From positions 1 through 61,478 of the forward strand of contig MAAE01000061.1 of NCBI GenBank assembly GCA_002162675.1: a stretch of DNA of 61,478 bases. Direction: 5' to 3'. Source of the stretch: Colwellia sp. 39_35_sub15_T18. GTDB taxonomy: Bacteria > Pseudomonadota > Gammaproteobacteria > Enterobacterales > Alteromonadaceae. A model generated the notes under the pieces. It was given only the letters and a program-made list of their open reading frames with translations. It was not told the origin of the DNA and did no database searches. A program made the position numbers and the translations under genes. This document shows, piece after piece, positions 1 through 8,515 of this stretch; within the stretch, counting starts at the first letter, position 1, and every line of letters starts with the position of its first letter.

Positions 1-84
1 AGTAACCGACTACATTCTTACTTAGGGTATCAAAGCCCTAATGATTTTGAATTGAAAATTAATGAGTTAGAAAAAGTAGCTTAA
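1..84 (+). CDS. IS3-family transposase OrfB, C-terminal tail (partial)
   Basis: Frame 1 is open from the first base to TAA at 82-84 and encodes 27 residues ending in ELEKVA. The HSYLGYQSPNDFE segment is the conserved C-terminal end of IS3-group OrfB (integrase catalytic core family), after the last catalytic Glu. The rest of the gene is upstream of the window. The protein would carry out DDE-type transposition together with OrfA. Confidence 0.85.
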   Translation, partial: SNRLHSYLGYQSPNDFELKINELEKVA

Positions 85-115
85 CTAGGGTGACTGAATT
101 TACTTGACCAGGTCA
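1..115 (+). mobile_element. Right end of an IS3-family insertion sequence (partial)
   Basis: Only the last 115 bp of the element are inside the window. It holds the 3' tail of the OrfB transposase and the terminal inverted repeat, which ends in TTGACCAGGTCA at about 104-115. Bases 4-115 recur as an exact reverse complement at 61367-61478. At position 116 the sequence switches to an interrupted IS982 transposase frame, so this IS3 copy inserted into an older IS. The left end and the target duplication lie outside the window. Confidence 0.88.
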
Positions 116-839
116 GTCTCATCACCGTGATTTCAAAAGTTATTATAAAGGTTATATCGCTAAGTTCTATAAGAGTCACTTCCCTTATTTATTAAGCTAC
201 ACTCGATTCTTAGAGCTTATGCCTAAAGCAATTATTCCTTTATCAAGTTATTTTTCAACACTCAAAGGTGATGCTACAGGTATTGAATTTATTGACTCAA
301 CCAGTATTAAAGTGTGCCATAACTTACGCATCCCTAGACATAAAACATTTGGTGGTATTGCTCAGCGTGGTAAAGGAACGATGGGATGGTTTTATGGATT
401 TAAGCTTCATCTTGTCACCAATTATCGAGGTGAAATAGTTGATGCTAAACTCACCACAGGTAATGTACATGATACGAAACCAGTAGCAGATATAACCAAA
501 AAACTTTCGGGTAAGTTATATGCAGATAAAGGGTATATCAGTAAAAAACTGTCAGAGAAATTGAAAGATGATGGTGTAAATTTGATCACAACAGTAAGAC
601 GAAATATGAAATCCAAAGCCTTGTCATTATGGGATAGAGCAATGCTCTCTAGACTTTTTATTATTGAAACGATTAATGACCAATTGAAGAATATTTCTCA
701 AATAGAGCATTCGCGCCACCGTAGCCCAAACGGTTTTATGTTGAATATGTTAGCGGGACTTGTGGCTTATTGCCTTAAAGAAAATAAGCCACGCCTTAAT
801 ATATCTGACGTTGAGAGGAATACCATGGTTGCCGCTTAA
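116..839 (+). pseudogene. IS982-family transposase, 5' end removed by IS3 insertion
   Basis: The frame is open from the IS3 junction (HHRDFKSYYKGYIAKFY...) through an internal ATG at 219 to the stop at 837-839, about 240 residues. IS982 transposases are about 290 residues, so roughly 50 N-terminal residues are missing. Acidic residues of the DDE domain are visible in FIDSTSIKVC, LYADKGYI and IIETINDQLK, and the C-terminal HSRHRSPNGFMLN block is typical of the family. The loss of the N-terminal helical domain and native start makes it very probably inactive. The downstream end of the old element is somewhere near 840-860. Confidence 0.85.
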
Positions 840-864
840 CCCGATCTGGGGTTAATTACCACCG

Positions 865-1075
865 CTAAGCTAAGTTTATTCCGCCGTTACGTTTGGTTAG
901 TTGTTTAACTTTTCTTTTACAACCAATAAGTTTCGATTCCTGTATCCGTGTAAATCGGCTACCAACCCCTACCCCTAAGAATTTAACCCTTTTACTACTA
1001 TGAGCTACATGGGTTTTCTTCTGATTGACTGTTAACTTCAAGTCTTCCCCTAGTATCTGGGAGGCTAACCGTCTT
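865..1075 (-). pseudogene. Group II intron reverse transcriptase/maturase fragment
   Basis: About 70 codons are open on the minus strand and end in TAG at 865-867. The peptide contains LKLTVNQKKTHVA, VKFLGVGVGSRFTRI and KVKQLTKRNGG. These match the end of the RT palm/thumb region of bacterial group II intron proteins (LKLKVN..KS, VKFLGF, I.RLK..VK.LT.RN.G). No catalytic YADD segment, maturase domain or intron RNA remains. The fragment abuts the IS982 remnant on one side and a phage-type gene remnant on the other, so it is debris from successive insertions. Confidence 0.7.
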
Positions 1076-1468
1076 TGCCTGTGTGCTCGTGAGCCGAGGT
1101 TTCTTTCATGCCAAATTGTGTTTTTAATGCAAATATCAATAAAGCAGGATGACCAGCCAGTGCGCTTCCATTAATATGTCAACGAGCTTTGCCTTTATAA
1201 TTGGCCTTTCGTCGTTGTAATCATTTTGATATTGTCGCTGTAATCTCTTTTTGCTTACAGAACTCGAATAACTAGATAAAACAGGTAGTTAATTGTTGGC
1301 GGCATTAATTTTTGAAAACCTATCATGGCTCTTAACAGCCACTTTATACTTATTCTGAAGATGAAGGGTTGCCATAGTCGCAATTTGGTCCTAGGTACTG
1401 CCAATCATTGCTCCATTGCGAACGACATCCCTAATTTCATCTGTTGGTTCAAACTTTGGTCTTACCAT
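1065..1468 (-). pseudogene. Decayed phage small-terminase-like (DNA-binding) protein
   Basis: The ATG at 1468 begins MVRPKFEPTDEIRDVV. After an in-frame TAG, a further stop and at least one frame change the sequence continues as KANYKGKAR, NGSALAGHPALLIFALKTQFGMKET and ends at TAG 1065-1067. The start (M-R-P..EPTDE.R..V), a middle KANYK block and the LKTQ.GMKET end follow a family of about 130-residue HTH proteins found with phages and thought to act like terminase small subunits. At least two stops and one frameshift make it a dead gene. Its last codons overlap the RT fragment in another frame. Confidence 0.6.
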
Positions 1469-1564
1469 TTGTAAAACCCTTTTTATATAGCGTATAAACG
1501 ACTTCTTAGTTAAGCAGCTATGTCAATGTGGACAATTTTTGCTTTTAGTCTTTGCGTTTTTCTT

Positions 1565-1982
1565 TTAGTCTAATAACAGTGTCAGACTTTTAGATGACTT
1601 AATCTTTTTGTTTGTTAATCTGATTTCTTTATCAAAATAAGTTTTAAAAGTTGGATGAATAGGATTATCAGTAAAATCTTTAGCCCAGTACATTAGCTAG
1701 ATTTTCAAGGAAAACTTCAACACCTTTACCGAATCTTTTAATAGCATTGATTCTTTTGCCTTCTAAAGAATTGCATCCTCGACATAATTAATCTCTGCAA
1801 TAACCTTTGTGCTGATCGTGATCTTGCACTGCATCATGTGAATCAAGAGGACAAAGAGGACAAAGAGGACAAAGAGGACAAAGAGGACAAAGAGGACACT
1901 CACCATTTTGCTCTTCAATTGAGTTTTCTCTGTATTGCTTTAAGTCAGTACTTTTAAGCTTTAATTTAGTAATACCTGTCAC
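1565..1982 (-). pseudogene. Phage recombination endonuclease VII-like gene, broken
   Basis: Read on minus from a GTG at 1982 it gives KLKLKSTDLKQYR, a Cys-rich CPLC stretch, then DAVQDHDQHKGYCRD, a TAA, and in the same frame LCRGCNSLEGKRINA. After a 1-base frameshift follows YWAKDFTDNPIHPTF to a stop at 1565-1567. CPLC...DHDH..G...G.LCR.CN is the zinc-binding HNH-type core of endonuclease VII (T4 gp49 family, Holliday-junction resolvase). One nonsense codon, one frameshift and a repeat expansion in the first zinc knuckle show it is not functional. Confidence 0.72.
1847..1900 (+). repeat. 9-bp tandem repeat inside the endonuclease VII remnant
   Basis: Six units of GAGGACAAA (the last is GAGGACACT) lie head to tail. 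On the minus strand each encodes Cys-Pro-Leu, so the single CPLC zinc knuckle expected in endonuclease VII becomes six consecutive CPL triplets in frame. It looks like slipped-strand expansion within or after loss of the gene. Confidence 0.9.
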
Positions 1983-2551
1983 CCCCCCCCTTCTCGCACT
2001 ATTATTATACAGTATTGTATTGCATTATAACATGCAACAATAACAGGTGTTTGAGAGGTCTTTATAAAGGAGTAAGACTTTTGGTGATTCTATATAATAA
2101 CTTTGTTATTACAAAACATACATTTTTATTTTACCTTTTTCGCAAGCTCAAAGAATTTAAACCAGTATATTATTACTCCTAATTTTCTTTTTTATTATTT
2201 AATACAGGTGGTGCAAATACCACCACACCCTATAAATATATAGAACTGCCTAATTAATAAGATTTGTCCCACACAAAAGAAGAAAGAATTCTGGCTAATA
2301 TTCAGACGAAGTCTGGTAAATCCAAAATACTTTCGATGGATATCTAGATTTATTTTTAAATCCTCACTATCTGATTGTACTGTATTTTTTTAACATAATT
2401 ATACAACCATAACCATAACCATCAATTATTATATGAAAAAGTATTGTTTAAGCCTTATTCTTTTGGTAAAATAATTAAACAAGTCAAGGAATCAAAAATA
2501 CTGAAACCAGCATCCTGATCAGATGTAGACACATAAAAAGAGAGTAAAGCA
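1983..2551. other. AT-rich gene-free stretch
   Basis: No plausible gene. It opens with a run of nine C (about 1982-1990) next to the GTG of the endonuclease VII remnant and has a small reiterated ACCATA run at about 2403-2425. An AAAGAGAG Shine-Dalgarno precedes the next gene. No promoter was identified with confidence. Confidence 0.5.
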
Positions 2552-4924
2552 ATGAATCTATATATTAGTCGTGATGACACCCCTGCAATTCCAGCCAAAG
2601 CACAAAAGCAAATTACCAGCTACATAACTCAATCAGTTGTTAATGCAATTGAAGAGGAAGTTAAAAAATCAAACATCATTATCGTTTCTGACGAAAACAA
2701 CATTTATCGTGACGCATGTATAGCACGAACTTATCAAGTAAAAATCCAGCTTAATGAAGCAAAAATAAAACTAGGCTCTACACCTCTTTCTAAGGCACTT
2801 TTTATCTTAAATCTTGCAAGTGCTAGCAGTGACATTGAAAGAGAGAAAGTAAGAGTGTTTAGAGAGTGCAAGAAAGCGTTATCAAAGAAAAACATTGAAA
2901 ACATCGAGCTTGTTATTAAAGAAGAGGTTCAAAACTCAGAACAGCTAATTGAAGAATTAAGAGCCGATATTAAAATAACAAAAGAAGAAATCATTAAATC
3001 TATTAGCATAAGCAAAGATGACAAAAGAGTTGTTTTTGTTGATGTCGATTACAAAGATGACTTGAACTACTTACTTAACAAGCCAGGTTTTCATATTTTT
3101 AATGGCGAAAGAGGCACAGGCAAGTCAGAGCTATTTAAACGTCTTTTCGAACAATCATGTATTAATAATAATTACCCGATCTACATGTCAGGTTCGAAAA
3201 CTTTAACAAAACAGTTAATTGATGATGAAGATATCAGAAACTACCACAATGCATACGCAAACACTTCAGCACAAGGTGCTCTAGGCGTAATGCTTAAATT
3301 AATGCTAGATGACAAATACGATAATATGCGTAATCAGTCAAAGAACTTATTTCTTGATGAAATAGAAGCACTAGAAGATCTTTCAACATCAGACATCGTT
3401 GGCAATGGAACATTAAGCGACAGAGCCTTACTTCAAGAACGATTGAACCAACAAATAATTAATTCGGAATCAGTATTTGTTGCTGACGAATTCGTAAATG
3501 ACAATACGCTTGATTGGTTATATGAGCTTACAGAAAATAATAATAAAACTATCTATGTTTATAATCAAAAAAGCGAGTTCAAAAAGCCAGTAGTTAAAGT
3601 TATGGCTTACGCTACAAATGTTGAATTGATGAGAAAATCATTAATAAATAATGAGAAGGTAGCAGGCTTCATCGATGCTCAACACAGCAATAAAAAATCA
3701 AAATATGATGCTGATATCTTAGCAATCAATGGCGTACCAAAAAAAGACTCTAAAGACCAAAAAGAAGAGCAAAAATACATTGCTGAGTATGCACAAATTG
3801 ACGCTGCATTTATGCAATCAGAGCAAGCAAAAAATATTAGTAACTTTTCTGAGATAGCTAAATCCGTACAAGCAGTTTTTTATAACACAGCTGCAAAAAA
3901 TGGTTTAAGTGTACTTGACCCTGATTATAAAAAAGTATCTTTGTTAGCGAATGGTACATCAGCTCCCAATGATTTAACTCAAGCAGATAATAGATTTAGA
4001 TTCAGAGAAGAAATTCTTCTTAGCTTTAACAGAGTTGAGCGCAAACTTTGCACTAATTCAACAAGTATACTTATTGATATGATTAATAAAGAATGTAGTG
4101 ATGATATTACTGAAGAAAAACTTGTAAAAATGATGAGCAATATTTACTTAAAGCGCATAGCTAATCGCATTGCATACAAAAACAAAATGCGTGAAAACTA
4201 TGAATTTACAGTAATTACAATTTATGAATTTCTTGGTCATAAAGTTGAGTTTTACAGTAATGATGAAGAAAATCAAAGTGGCAATAGAAATCTAAAGGCC
4301 GGACAAAAAGAAGAAGTTATTGTTCGTGATAGAGAAACAATTGCTGCTGAAAGAATTGATGAAATAAAAGCTAAAAACATCATCAAAATGGGTGTTCATG
4401 CCAATAATGATAACAAGCATAAGTTGAGAGCTTTTGAATTAAGAAAGCTCTATAGAGTGTCTAAAGTTAGTCAAGATTTACTTGATTTCGACAAAGCTGG
4501 TACTAGCACAATAAAGGCATTACTACTTGCTGAATCAAATGAATCTCTTACTATTGACATGCAATTCAAAAAACTATTTATTCAACGCTTAATTGATACA
4601 GTTAAACTTTATGATGAAGAATACAGATTTAACAGTGATGATGCCGCTAAATTTCATGATTTTTTAGTTAATGCAGAATTAAAGGTTGGCATACATAAAA
4701 GAAAAGTTATTGATGTTTTCAACAGTTACTTTAAAAACACTAAAATCTCATACACAAATAAAATGTCTACGCTAACATCAATACTCGAAAAAGAATTCAA
4801 TATCGAAGTTGTGGCAGCTAATAAAAAGGACAGACAGCGTGCTAAAACAGCTAATCTAACTGCTGAAACAAAAATGTGGTTGAATCATATCAGAAGTGAA
4901 AGTTCATGCTTACTTGCAGCATAG
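2552..4924 (+). CDS. Large P-loop ATPase of unknown function, possibly replication-type helicase
   Basis: 790 residues. A Walker A motif GERGTGKS sits at about 185-192, preceded by VFVDVDYKDDLNYLLNKPGF. A Walker B-like NLFLDEIEAL is at about 265-274, followed by a conserved-looking VFVADEFVNDNTLDWL segment. The order P-loop, DE box, then an AD.. box followed by xxLDWL resembles origin-binding/CyRepA1-type SF2 helicases of plasmids and satellites, but this is inference. The Lys-rich C-terminal 250 residues match nothing I recognise. No membrane segment or signal peptide. An AGAGAG Shine-Dalgarno is 7 bases upstream of the ATG. It is the only large + strand gene of the island and converges on the minus operon. 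A satellite or plasmid replication protein is the best guess; a defence ATPase is an alternative. Confidence 0.6.
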   Translation: MNLYISRDDTPAIPAKAQKQITSYITQSVVNAIEEEVKKSNIIIVSDENNIYRDACIARTYQVKIQLNEAKIKLGSTPLSKALFILNLASASSDIEREKVRVFRECKKALSKKNIENIELVIKEEVQNSEQLIEELRADIKITKEEIIKSISISKDDKRVVFVDVDYKDDLNYLLNKPGFHIFNGERGTGKSELFKRLFEQSCINNNYPIYMSGSKTLTKQLIDDEDIRNYHNAYANTSAQGALGVMLKLMLDDKYDNMRNQSKNLFLDEIEALEDLSTSDIVGNGTLSDRALLQERLNQQIINSESVFVADEFVNDNTLDWLYELTENNNKTIYVYNQKSEFKKPVVKVMAYATNVELMRKSLINNEKVAGFIDAQHSNKKSKYDADILAINGVPKKDSKDQKEEQKYIAEYAQIDAAFMQSEQAKNISNFSEIAKSVQAVFYNTAAKNGLSVLDPDYKKVSLLANGTSAPNDLTQADNRFRFREEILLSFNRVERKLCTNSTSILIDMINKECSDDITEEKLVKMMSNIYLKRIANRIAYKNKMRENYEFTVITIYEFLGHKVEFYSNDEENQSGNRNLKAGQKEEVIVRDRETIAAERIDEIKAKNIIKMGVHANNDNKHKLRAFELRKLYRVSKVSQDLLDFDKAGTSTIKALLLAESNESLTIDMQFKKLFIQRLIDTVKLYDEEYRFNSDDAAKFHDFLVNAELKVGIHKRKVIDVFNSYFKNTKISYTNKMSTLTSILEKEFNIEVVAANKKDRQRAKTANLTAETKMWLNHIRSESSCLLAA

Positions 4925-4942
4925 AGCTATATGAAAAGTCAT

Positions 4943-4969
4943 AAGAAAAGGCAGGTGATCAAACCTGCC
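4943..4969 (-). terminator. Rho-independent terminator of the island operon
   Basis: Perfect 7-bp stem GGCAGGT/ACCTGCC with a 6-nt loop. Read on minus it is followed by TTTTCTT. It lies about 130 bp beyond the end of the minus operon at 5095. Confidence 0.6.
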
Positions 4970-5038
4970 CCAGTGGCGACGAGAGTGTGTCGCTTTCTTA
5001 TACTTAATTATAGCACTTCCAATCCACCGTGTGTAGTA

Positions 5039-5088
5039 AATAAGCGCATTAATTAGTTAAAAACACCACTTATTACGCTTATTTTTTT
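5039..5088 (+). terminator. Terminator-like hairpin after the P-loop gene
   Basis: AATAAGCG at 5039 pairs with CGCTTATT at 5076, followed by a run of seven T on the + strand. The loop is about 29 nt, so it is a weak hairpin. It could stop transcripts from 2552-4924 before they enter the convergent operon. Confidence 0.5.
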
Positions 5089-5094
5089 ATTAAA

Positions 5095-5943
5095 CTAAAA
5101 AGGAATTCCGCAAATCTCTTTACTAAGTTCGAACTCTTGAACAACCTGCAAAATTGGTTGATTAACCCTGCTTTGAAAAAGATATTTTTTGGTTTCAAAC
5201 TCAAGCTTTTTATACCCTTTATCTTTGTCAGAATTTTTTCTATTTCCGCCAAAATTATATGCATAAGAAACCGAAGAAACCATGGAAAGGATTGAGTCGG
5301 TGTCTAATCCATCGCTGTTTATATATAAAACATTTCGCAAAGTATCTTCATAACTATTTCCAGTCATTCCAAGCCAAATTGACATAGGCACAGTGTTGAA
5401 AGCACTACTACCTGTTTCATTGGTATTCTTTATATTTTCAAGCGTGTAAAAATCCATTAAATAGCCAAATTCACAAAAAAGATAATTAAATATTTCTTGC
5501 TGACCTTTTCCGTTTAAAATACTGTGTATGCAATACGAAATAGCCTTAGCACCATTAATTCCATTTTCAGAGTTGTGAGTAGGTCTAGCTGATGCTTCCG
5601 CATATTCCAAAATCAAACTTAAAGGCAATTTGCTCAAATAACCGATTGGTGCTGCTCTTGATGCTGCAAGATTACCTTCAGAATTCCCTATGTAATCAGT
5701 GTTGTTCTCCATTATGAATTCAGAAGTGCCAAAACCGTAATTAACATCAGGAAAGCGATTAAACCACTTCAACAATGCTTCTGAGTAATCTAAATTGTGA
5801 ACAAGTGCGTCACAAATCGCTCCAATTCCTACTGACTCATCCGTAATATGAGAACTCGCTGTAATTAAAGGCAGATTAAAAGAACTAATCGATTGATCCT
5901 CATAAATGCTGCCAATATAATCACCCATAACGCCACAAATCAT
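5095..5943 (-). CDS. ADP-ribosylglycohydrolase (DraG-like)
   Basis: About 282 residues from the ATG at 5943, which has GAGG five to eight bases upstream. In-frame starts at 5955 (ATG) and 5973 (TTG) are less well placed. ICGVMGDYIGSIYE matches the DraG N-terminus; HITDESVG occupies the TDDT metal-binding site (T-D-E-S here); GNLAASRAAPIGYL and ARPTHNSENGINGAKA follow. DGLDTDSILSMVSS is the C-terminal DSDT site (D-T-D-S). The family uses two Mg/Mn ions to remove ADP-ribose from protein side chains. In this island it could reverse a host or rival ADP-ribosyltransferase, but no such partner is visible in the window. Last gene of the operon. Confidence 0.85.
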   Translation of the reverse strand: MICGVMGDYIGSIYEDQSISSFNLPLITASSHITDESVGIGAICDALVHNLDYSEALLKWFNRFPDVNYGFGTSEFIMENNTDYIGNSEGNLAASRAAPIGYLSKLPLSLILEYAEASARPTHNSENGINGAKAISYCIHSILNGKGQQEIFNYLFCEFGYLMDFYTLENIKNTNETGSSAFNTVPMSIWLGMTGNSYEDTLRNVLYINSDGLDTDSILSMVSSVSYAYNFGGNRKNSDKDKGYKKLEFETKKYLFQSRVNQPILQVVQEFELSKEICGIPF

Positions 5944-6002
5944 ATTTTTCCTCATAAAAAAACCACTAAACAATTGAGCTCAATTAATTCTTTTATTTAA
6001 TG

Positions 6003-6224
6003 CTAACGAAGCGCTTCATCTACACAAAGACCAAAGATTCCAGCTGTCAAAATGTATATAATTACAGCTATGTCATTTACCAATAAAAATGAAAACACAT
6101 CCCCAACGAAATTTGGAAACCAGCCAAATAAATCCTGAACAAAATCTTCCATTGCCCTGCGCTGGCTACGCTTACGCGTCAAAAGCCACATAATCCAGCC
6201 GAATAACGGACCTACAAAATACAT
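6003..6224 (-). CDS. Small membrane protein, function unknown
   Basis: 73 residues preceded by AGGAGAAG. An N-terminal hydrophobic run (YFVGPLFGWIMWLL) is followed by a basic TRKRSQRR cytoplasmic patch, then a C-terminal segment with two hydrophobic stretches (VGDVFSFLLVNDIAVIIYILTAGIFGLCV). Two or three membrane passes are likely. No family recognised. It sits between the lipoprotein metallopeptidase and the ADP-ribosylglycohydrolase genes and is likely co-transcribed with them. Confidence 0.6.
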   Translation of the reverse strand: MYFVGPLFGWIMWLLTRKRSQRRAMEDFVQDLFGWFPNFVGDVFSFLLVNDIAVIIYILTAGIFGLCVDEALR

Positions 6225-6271
6225 ACACTTCTCCTAGTTATTTGAAATCAAAAAAGATGTAGGTTTTTGAG

Positions 6272-7468
6272 CTAGAAAGAATTGTAGTTAGTTCTGAAAT
6301 TTTGAAGTGTTGTAGTCATGTTTGAATCAAAAGCTGATTCAAATACAGTACCTGATATGCCATTACTGGGAGTTGTTTCACCACCACTGCTATAGTTTCG
6401 AACATCGTATAATAAGCCTTTCATTGCTTCTTTATCAGCAATCAAGCTGTAAGCCAAAGCGTAATGTTTATAAGCGTCATTACCAGAGCTAAAGTTTTGA
6501 CCTTGATCATAATAAGTAACTACATCAATAGGACGCATTCCATCTTTGGTACTAGCTTTGTTTTGACCTGCTAAGAATGTTGCCTGACCCTCTTTGAACC
6601 AATGATCTAATGTAAAACCAATAGTTTTTAAAGGTGAAGAAATGTTTTGCTGAATAGTGTGGATAAGCTCATGTAAAACAACTTGTGATTCATCATTGTT
6701 CGCACGTTTATATACAGAGTGATGAGCTAAGTTCATACCAAGCAATGTGCCTTCACCATACTGAGATTCATTCATTCTATCAGACAAACAAACCATTACT
6801 TTAAACGGCATTCTATAATCACCAACATTAGCGTTCAATTCTGATATCTTAAAATCACTAACTTTATCAAACTCCTTGCCTAGCAAATATTGATCTGCTT
6901 TATCTAAAGAGTCCCAATAAGTATGAACAAGAGCAAACCTTTCAGGACCACTAGCTTCTGTCCAACCATCCGAGTTAAAAGGATAATTTAGAGTTAAGCT
7001 TGTAATATCATAATAATTACCATCAGCATCATCCCAACCATCAGACATCAGCTCTATTATTATATATGCAACTTGAGTAATGTAATAAGGTCTTGCTAAA
7101 TCAAATTCTTCTTTAGTAATATCCATTTTGCTAAATGCTGTATCCAGATTTTGCTCAACTAAAGTAGCCGCATATTTCATGTCGGTTTCTAGATAGCCTT
7201 CACCACCAAAAACCACAACATTTTCAGATTCAAAATAATAAGATGAATTGGCACAATTAATACCGCTAGAACCATAAGCTAAATCATTCTTTGGTGCTGT
7301 AATGTTATCCTCACTATCAGCTGAATATTTAATTTCACCTGCAACATAAGTAATTTCAATAGTGTTTCCGTTTTTTGCATTCTCTCCAATATCTGCTGAG
7401 CCAGAGTCAGAACCTCCGCACGCTGTTAGTAATAAAACGATAACAAAAAGAGAAAATAATTTAGTCAT
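6272..7468 (-). CDS. Lipoprotein with HExxH zinc metallopeptidase motif
   Basis: 398 residues. A lipoprotein signal LFVIVLLLTACGG (lipobox LTAC, modified Cys about 17) precedes a Gly/Ser/Asp-rich linker. LHELIHTIQQN at about residue 265 is an HExxH zinc site, and WFKEGQATFLAGQ about 25 residues later supplies the third zinc ligand Glu in the gluzincin manner (HExxH...EGxA), as in peptidase MA-like proteins. The product should sit at the outer face of a membrane and cleave proteins or peptides. GGAG precedes the ATG, and the start overlaps the end of the upstream gene by 8 bases, so translation is probably coupled. Substrate unknown. Confidence 0.7.
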   Translation of the reverse strand: MTKLFSLFVIVLLLTACGGSDSGSADIGENAKNGNTIEITYVAGEIKYSADSEDNITAPKNDLAYGSSGINCANSSYYFESENVVVFGGEGYLETDMKYAATLVEQNLDTAFSKMDITKEEFDLARPYYITQVAYIIIELMSDGWDDADGNYYDITSLTLNYPFNSDGWTEASGPERFALVHTYWDSLDKADQYLLGKEFDKVSDFKISELNANVGDYRMPFKVMVCLSDRMNESQYGEGTLLGMNLAHHSVYKRANNDESQVVLHELIHTIQQNISSPLKTIGFTLDHWFKEGQATFLAGQNKASTKDGMRPIDVVTYYDQGQNFSSGNDAYKHYALAYSLIADKEAMKGLLYDVRNYSSGGETTPSNGISGTVFESAFDSNMTTTLQNFRTNYNSF

Positions 7469-7877
7469 TTAGTACTCCAAATTGATTTATTCGAGCAAAG
7501 TCACAGGCTTTAAAAACTGTAAGTTTAAATACGATATTTTGATGTTGAAAATGTTTTGCTTTAACCATTTCTCCTATATTTTTATCAACCGTTGTTATGT
7601 GCCAAACGGCTGGCAAGCCATTGATATTTATATAGCAGAGCTCTGAGGTATCATACAAATGTAGCGGCCCTTTGAAACTTTTTTGTATAAATAATTTAAG
7701 CTTTATTTCATTAATTTTCTTTGAAAAAGAAACTTGCAGTCTTTCATCGATAACGAACTGTAAATCTGCTTTAGCGAGCTTATAAGAGCGCTCTGGCGTA
7801 TCACGCAAATGAAGCGCTTTAATCACACCAGAGTTTACATAAGCTTCAATTTCGCAGTGCTTACTTTTAGATATCAA
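7461..7877 (-). CDS. Hypothetical protein of the island operon
   Basis: 138 residues from a TTG at 7877 with GGAG about 9 bases upstream; no better in-frame start exists. The beta-rich sequence has the repeated wording KALHLRDTPERSYKL and GPLHLYDTSELCYI, suggesting two related beta units of about 70 residues. No signal peptide or membrane helix. It overlaps both neighbours (11 and 8 bases), so it is translated as part of a coupled chain. Not recognised. Confidence 0.55.
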   Translation of the reverse strand: MISKSKHCEIEAYVNSGVIKALHLRDTPERSYKLAKADLQFVIDERLQVSFSKKINEIKLKLFIQKSFKGPLHLYDTSELCYININGLPAVWHITTVDKNIGEMVKAKHFQHQNIVFKLTVFKACDFARINQFGVLND

Positions 7878-8259
7878 GTATAATTACTCCATCGTCCAAC
7901 CATTCCATCATTTGCTCATCTGAAAAGACTTGCTCGTTAAATTCTTCTAACAGCACAAAACTAAAGAACTGAAAGCTTTCTCTATTTTCAGCTCCAGGTT
8001 CAGTAAATCTAAATACATTCAAACGAATCTCAATGCTATCAAAAGTAAAAACAGCCACGCTTTCATTGTTTAGCACTAACTTACTTACTACTTGATAAAA
8101 CTCATTCTCATCTTTGTTTTTTAGCAATGCGTTTAATTTGCCAATGTAATTTAGATTGATTACCTCATTTTCAACTAACAAATTACGAGTCATTTTATTG
8201 TTAAGCATCTTCAATAGTTTGACTTGTCGATCATGATTACTTTTATAAAAATCAGACAT
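7867..8259 (-). CDS. Hypothetical protein of the island operon
   Basis: 130 residues from the ATG at 8259 (MSDFYKSNHDRQ), which has GGAG six bases upstream. A longer frame to 8379 exists but would lie over the 68-residue gene upstream. Acidic C-terminus (EEFNEQVFSDEQMMEWLDDGVIILDI). Probably cytosolic and alpha/beta. Its start overlaps the upstream stop by 8 bases and its end overlaps the downstream start by 11 bases. No family recognised. Confidence 0.55.
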   Translation of the reverse strand: MSDFYKSNHDRQVKLLKMLNNKMTRNLLVENEVINLNYIGKLNALLKNKDENEFYQVVSKLVLNNESVAVFTFDSIEIRLNVFRFTEPGAENRESFQFFSFVLLEEFNEQVFSDEQMMEWLDDGVIILDI

Positions 8260-8458
8260 ATTTACTCCAATATTTGTCTGCATCTTCTTCAGACATAACA
8301 GGCGTAAGACCAATAGCTTTAAACGTTTTACAATGCTGAGTTTTGTGATCAAAAGGTGCTTGAAAATATGGCTGCACAAGATCCGGTGCAGCGCGATATC
8401 GATGACATAAATTTTTAACTGGACACTCAGATCCTTTGCACATTGTAAAATCAGGCAT
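8252..8458 (-). CDS. Small Cys-rich phage/mobile-element type protein
   Basis: 68 residues with AAAGGGAGAAG before the ATG. Cysteines lie at CKGSECPVKNLCHRY near the start and at QHCKTF further on, a spacing that suggests a small zinc or iron-sulfur binding site. Short proteins beginning MPDFTMCKG..CP....C.R occur in phages and integrative elements as far as I recall, without a known function. It overlaps the next gene by 8 bases. Confidence 0.55.
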   Translation of the reverse strand: MPDFTMCKGSECPVKNLCHRYRAAPDLVQPYFQAPFDHKTQHCKTFKAIGLTPVMSEEDADKYWSKYV

Positions 8459-8515
8459 ACTTCTCCCTTTAAAATTAATTAATGAATGAATTAAAAATAT
8501 GTTGTTTATTTGGGG

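Noticed and set aside
5944..5973. TTG at 5973 as start of the ADP-ribosylglycohydrolase
   Set aside because: The ATG at 5943 has GAGGA in place and begins the DraG homology directly.
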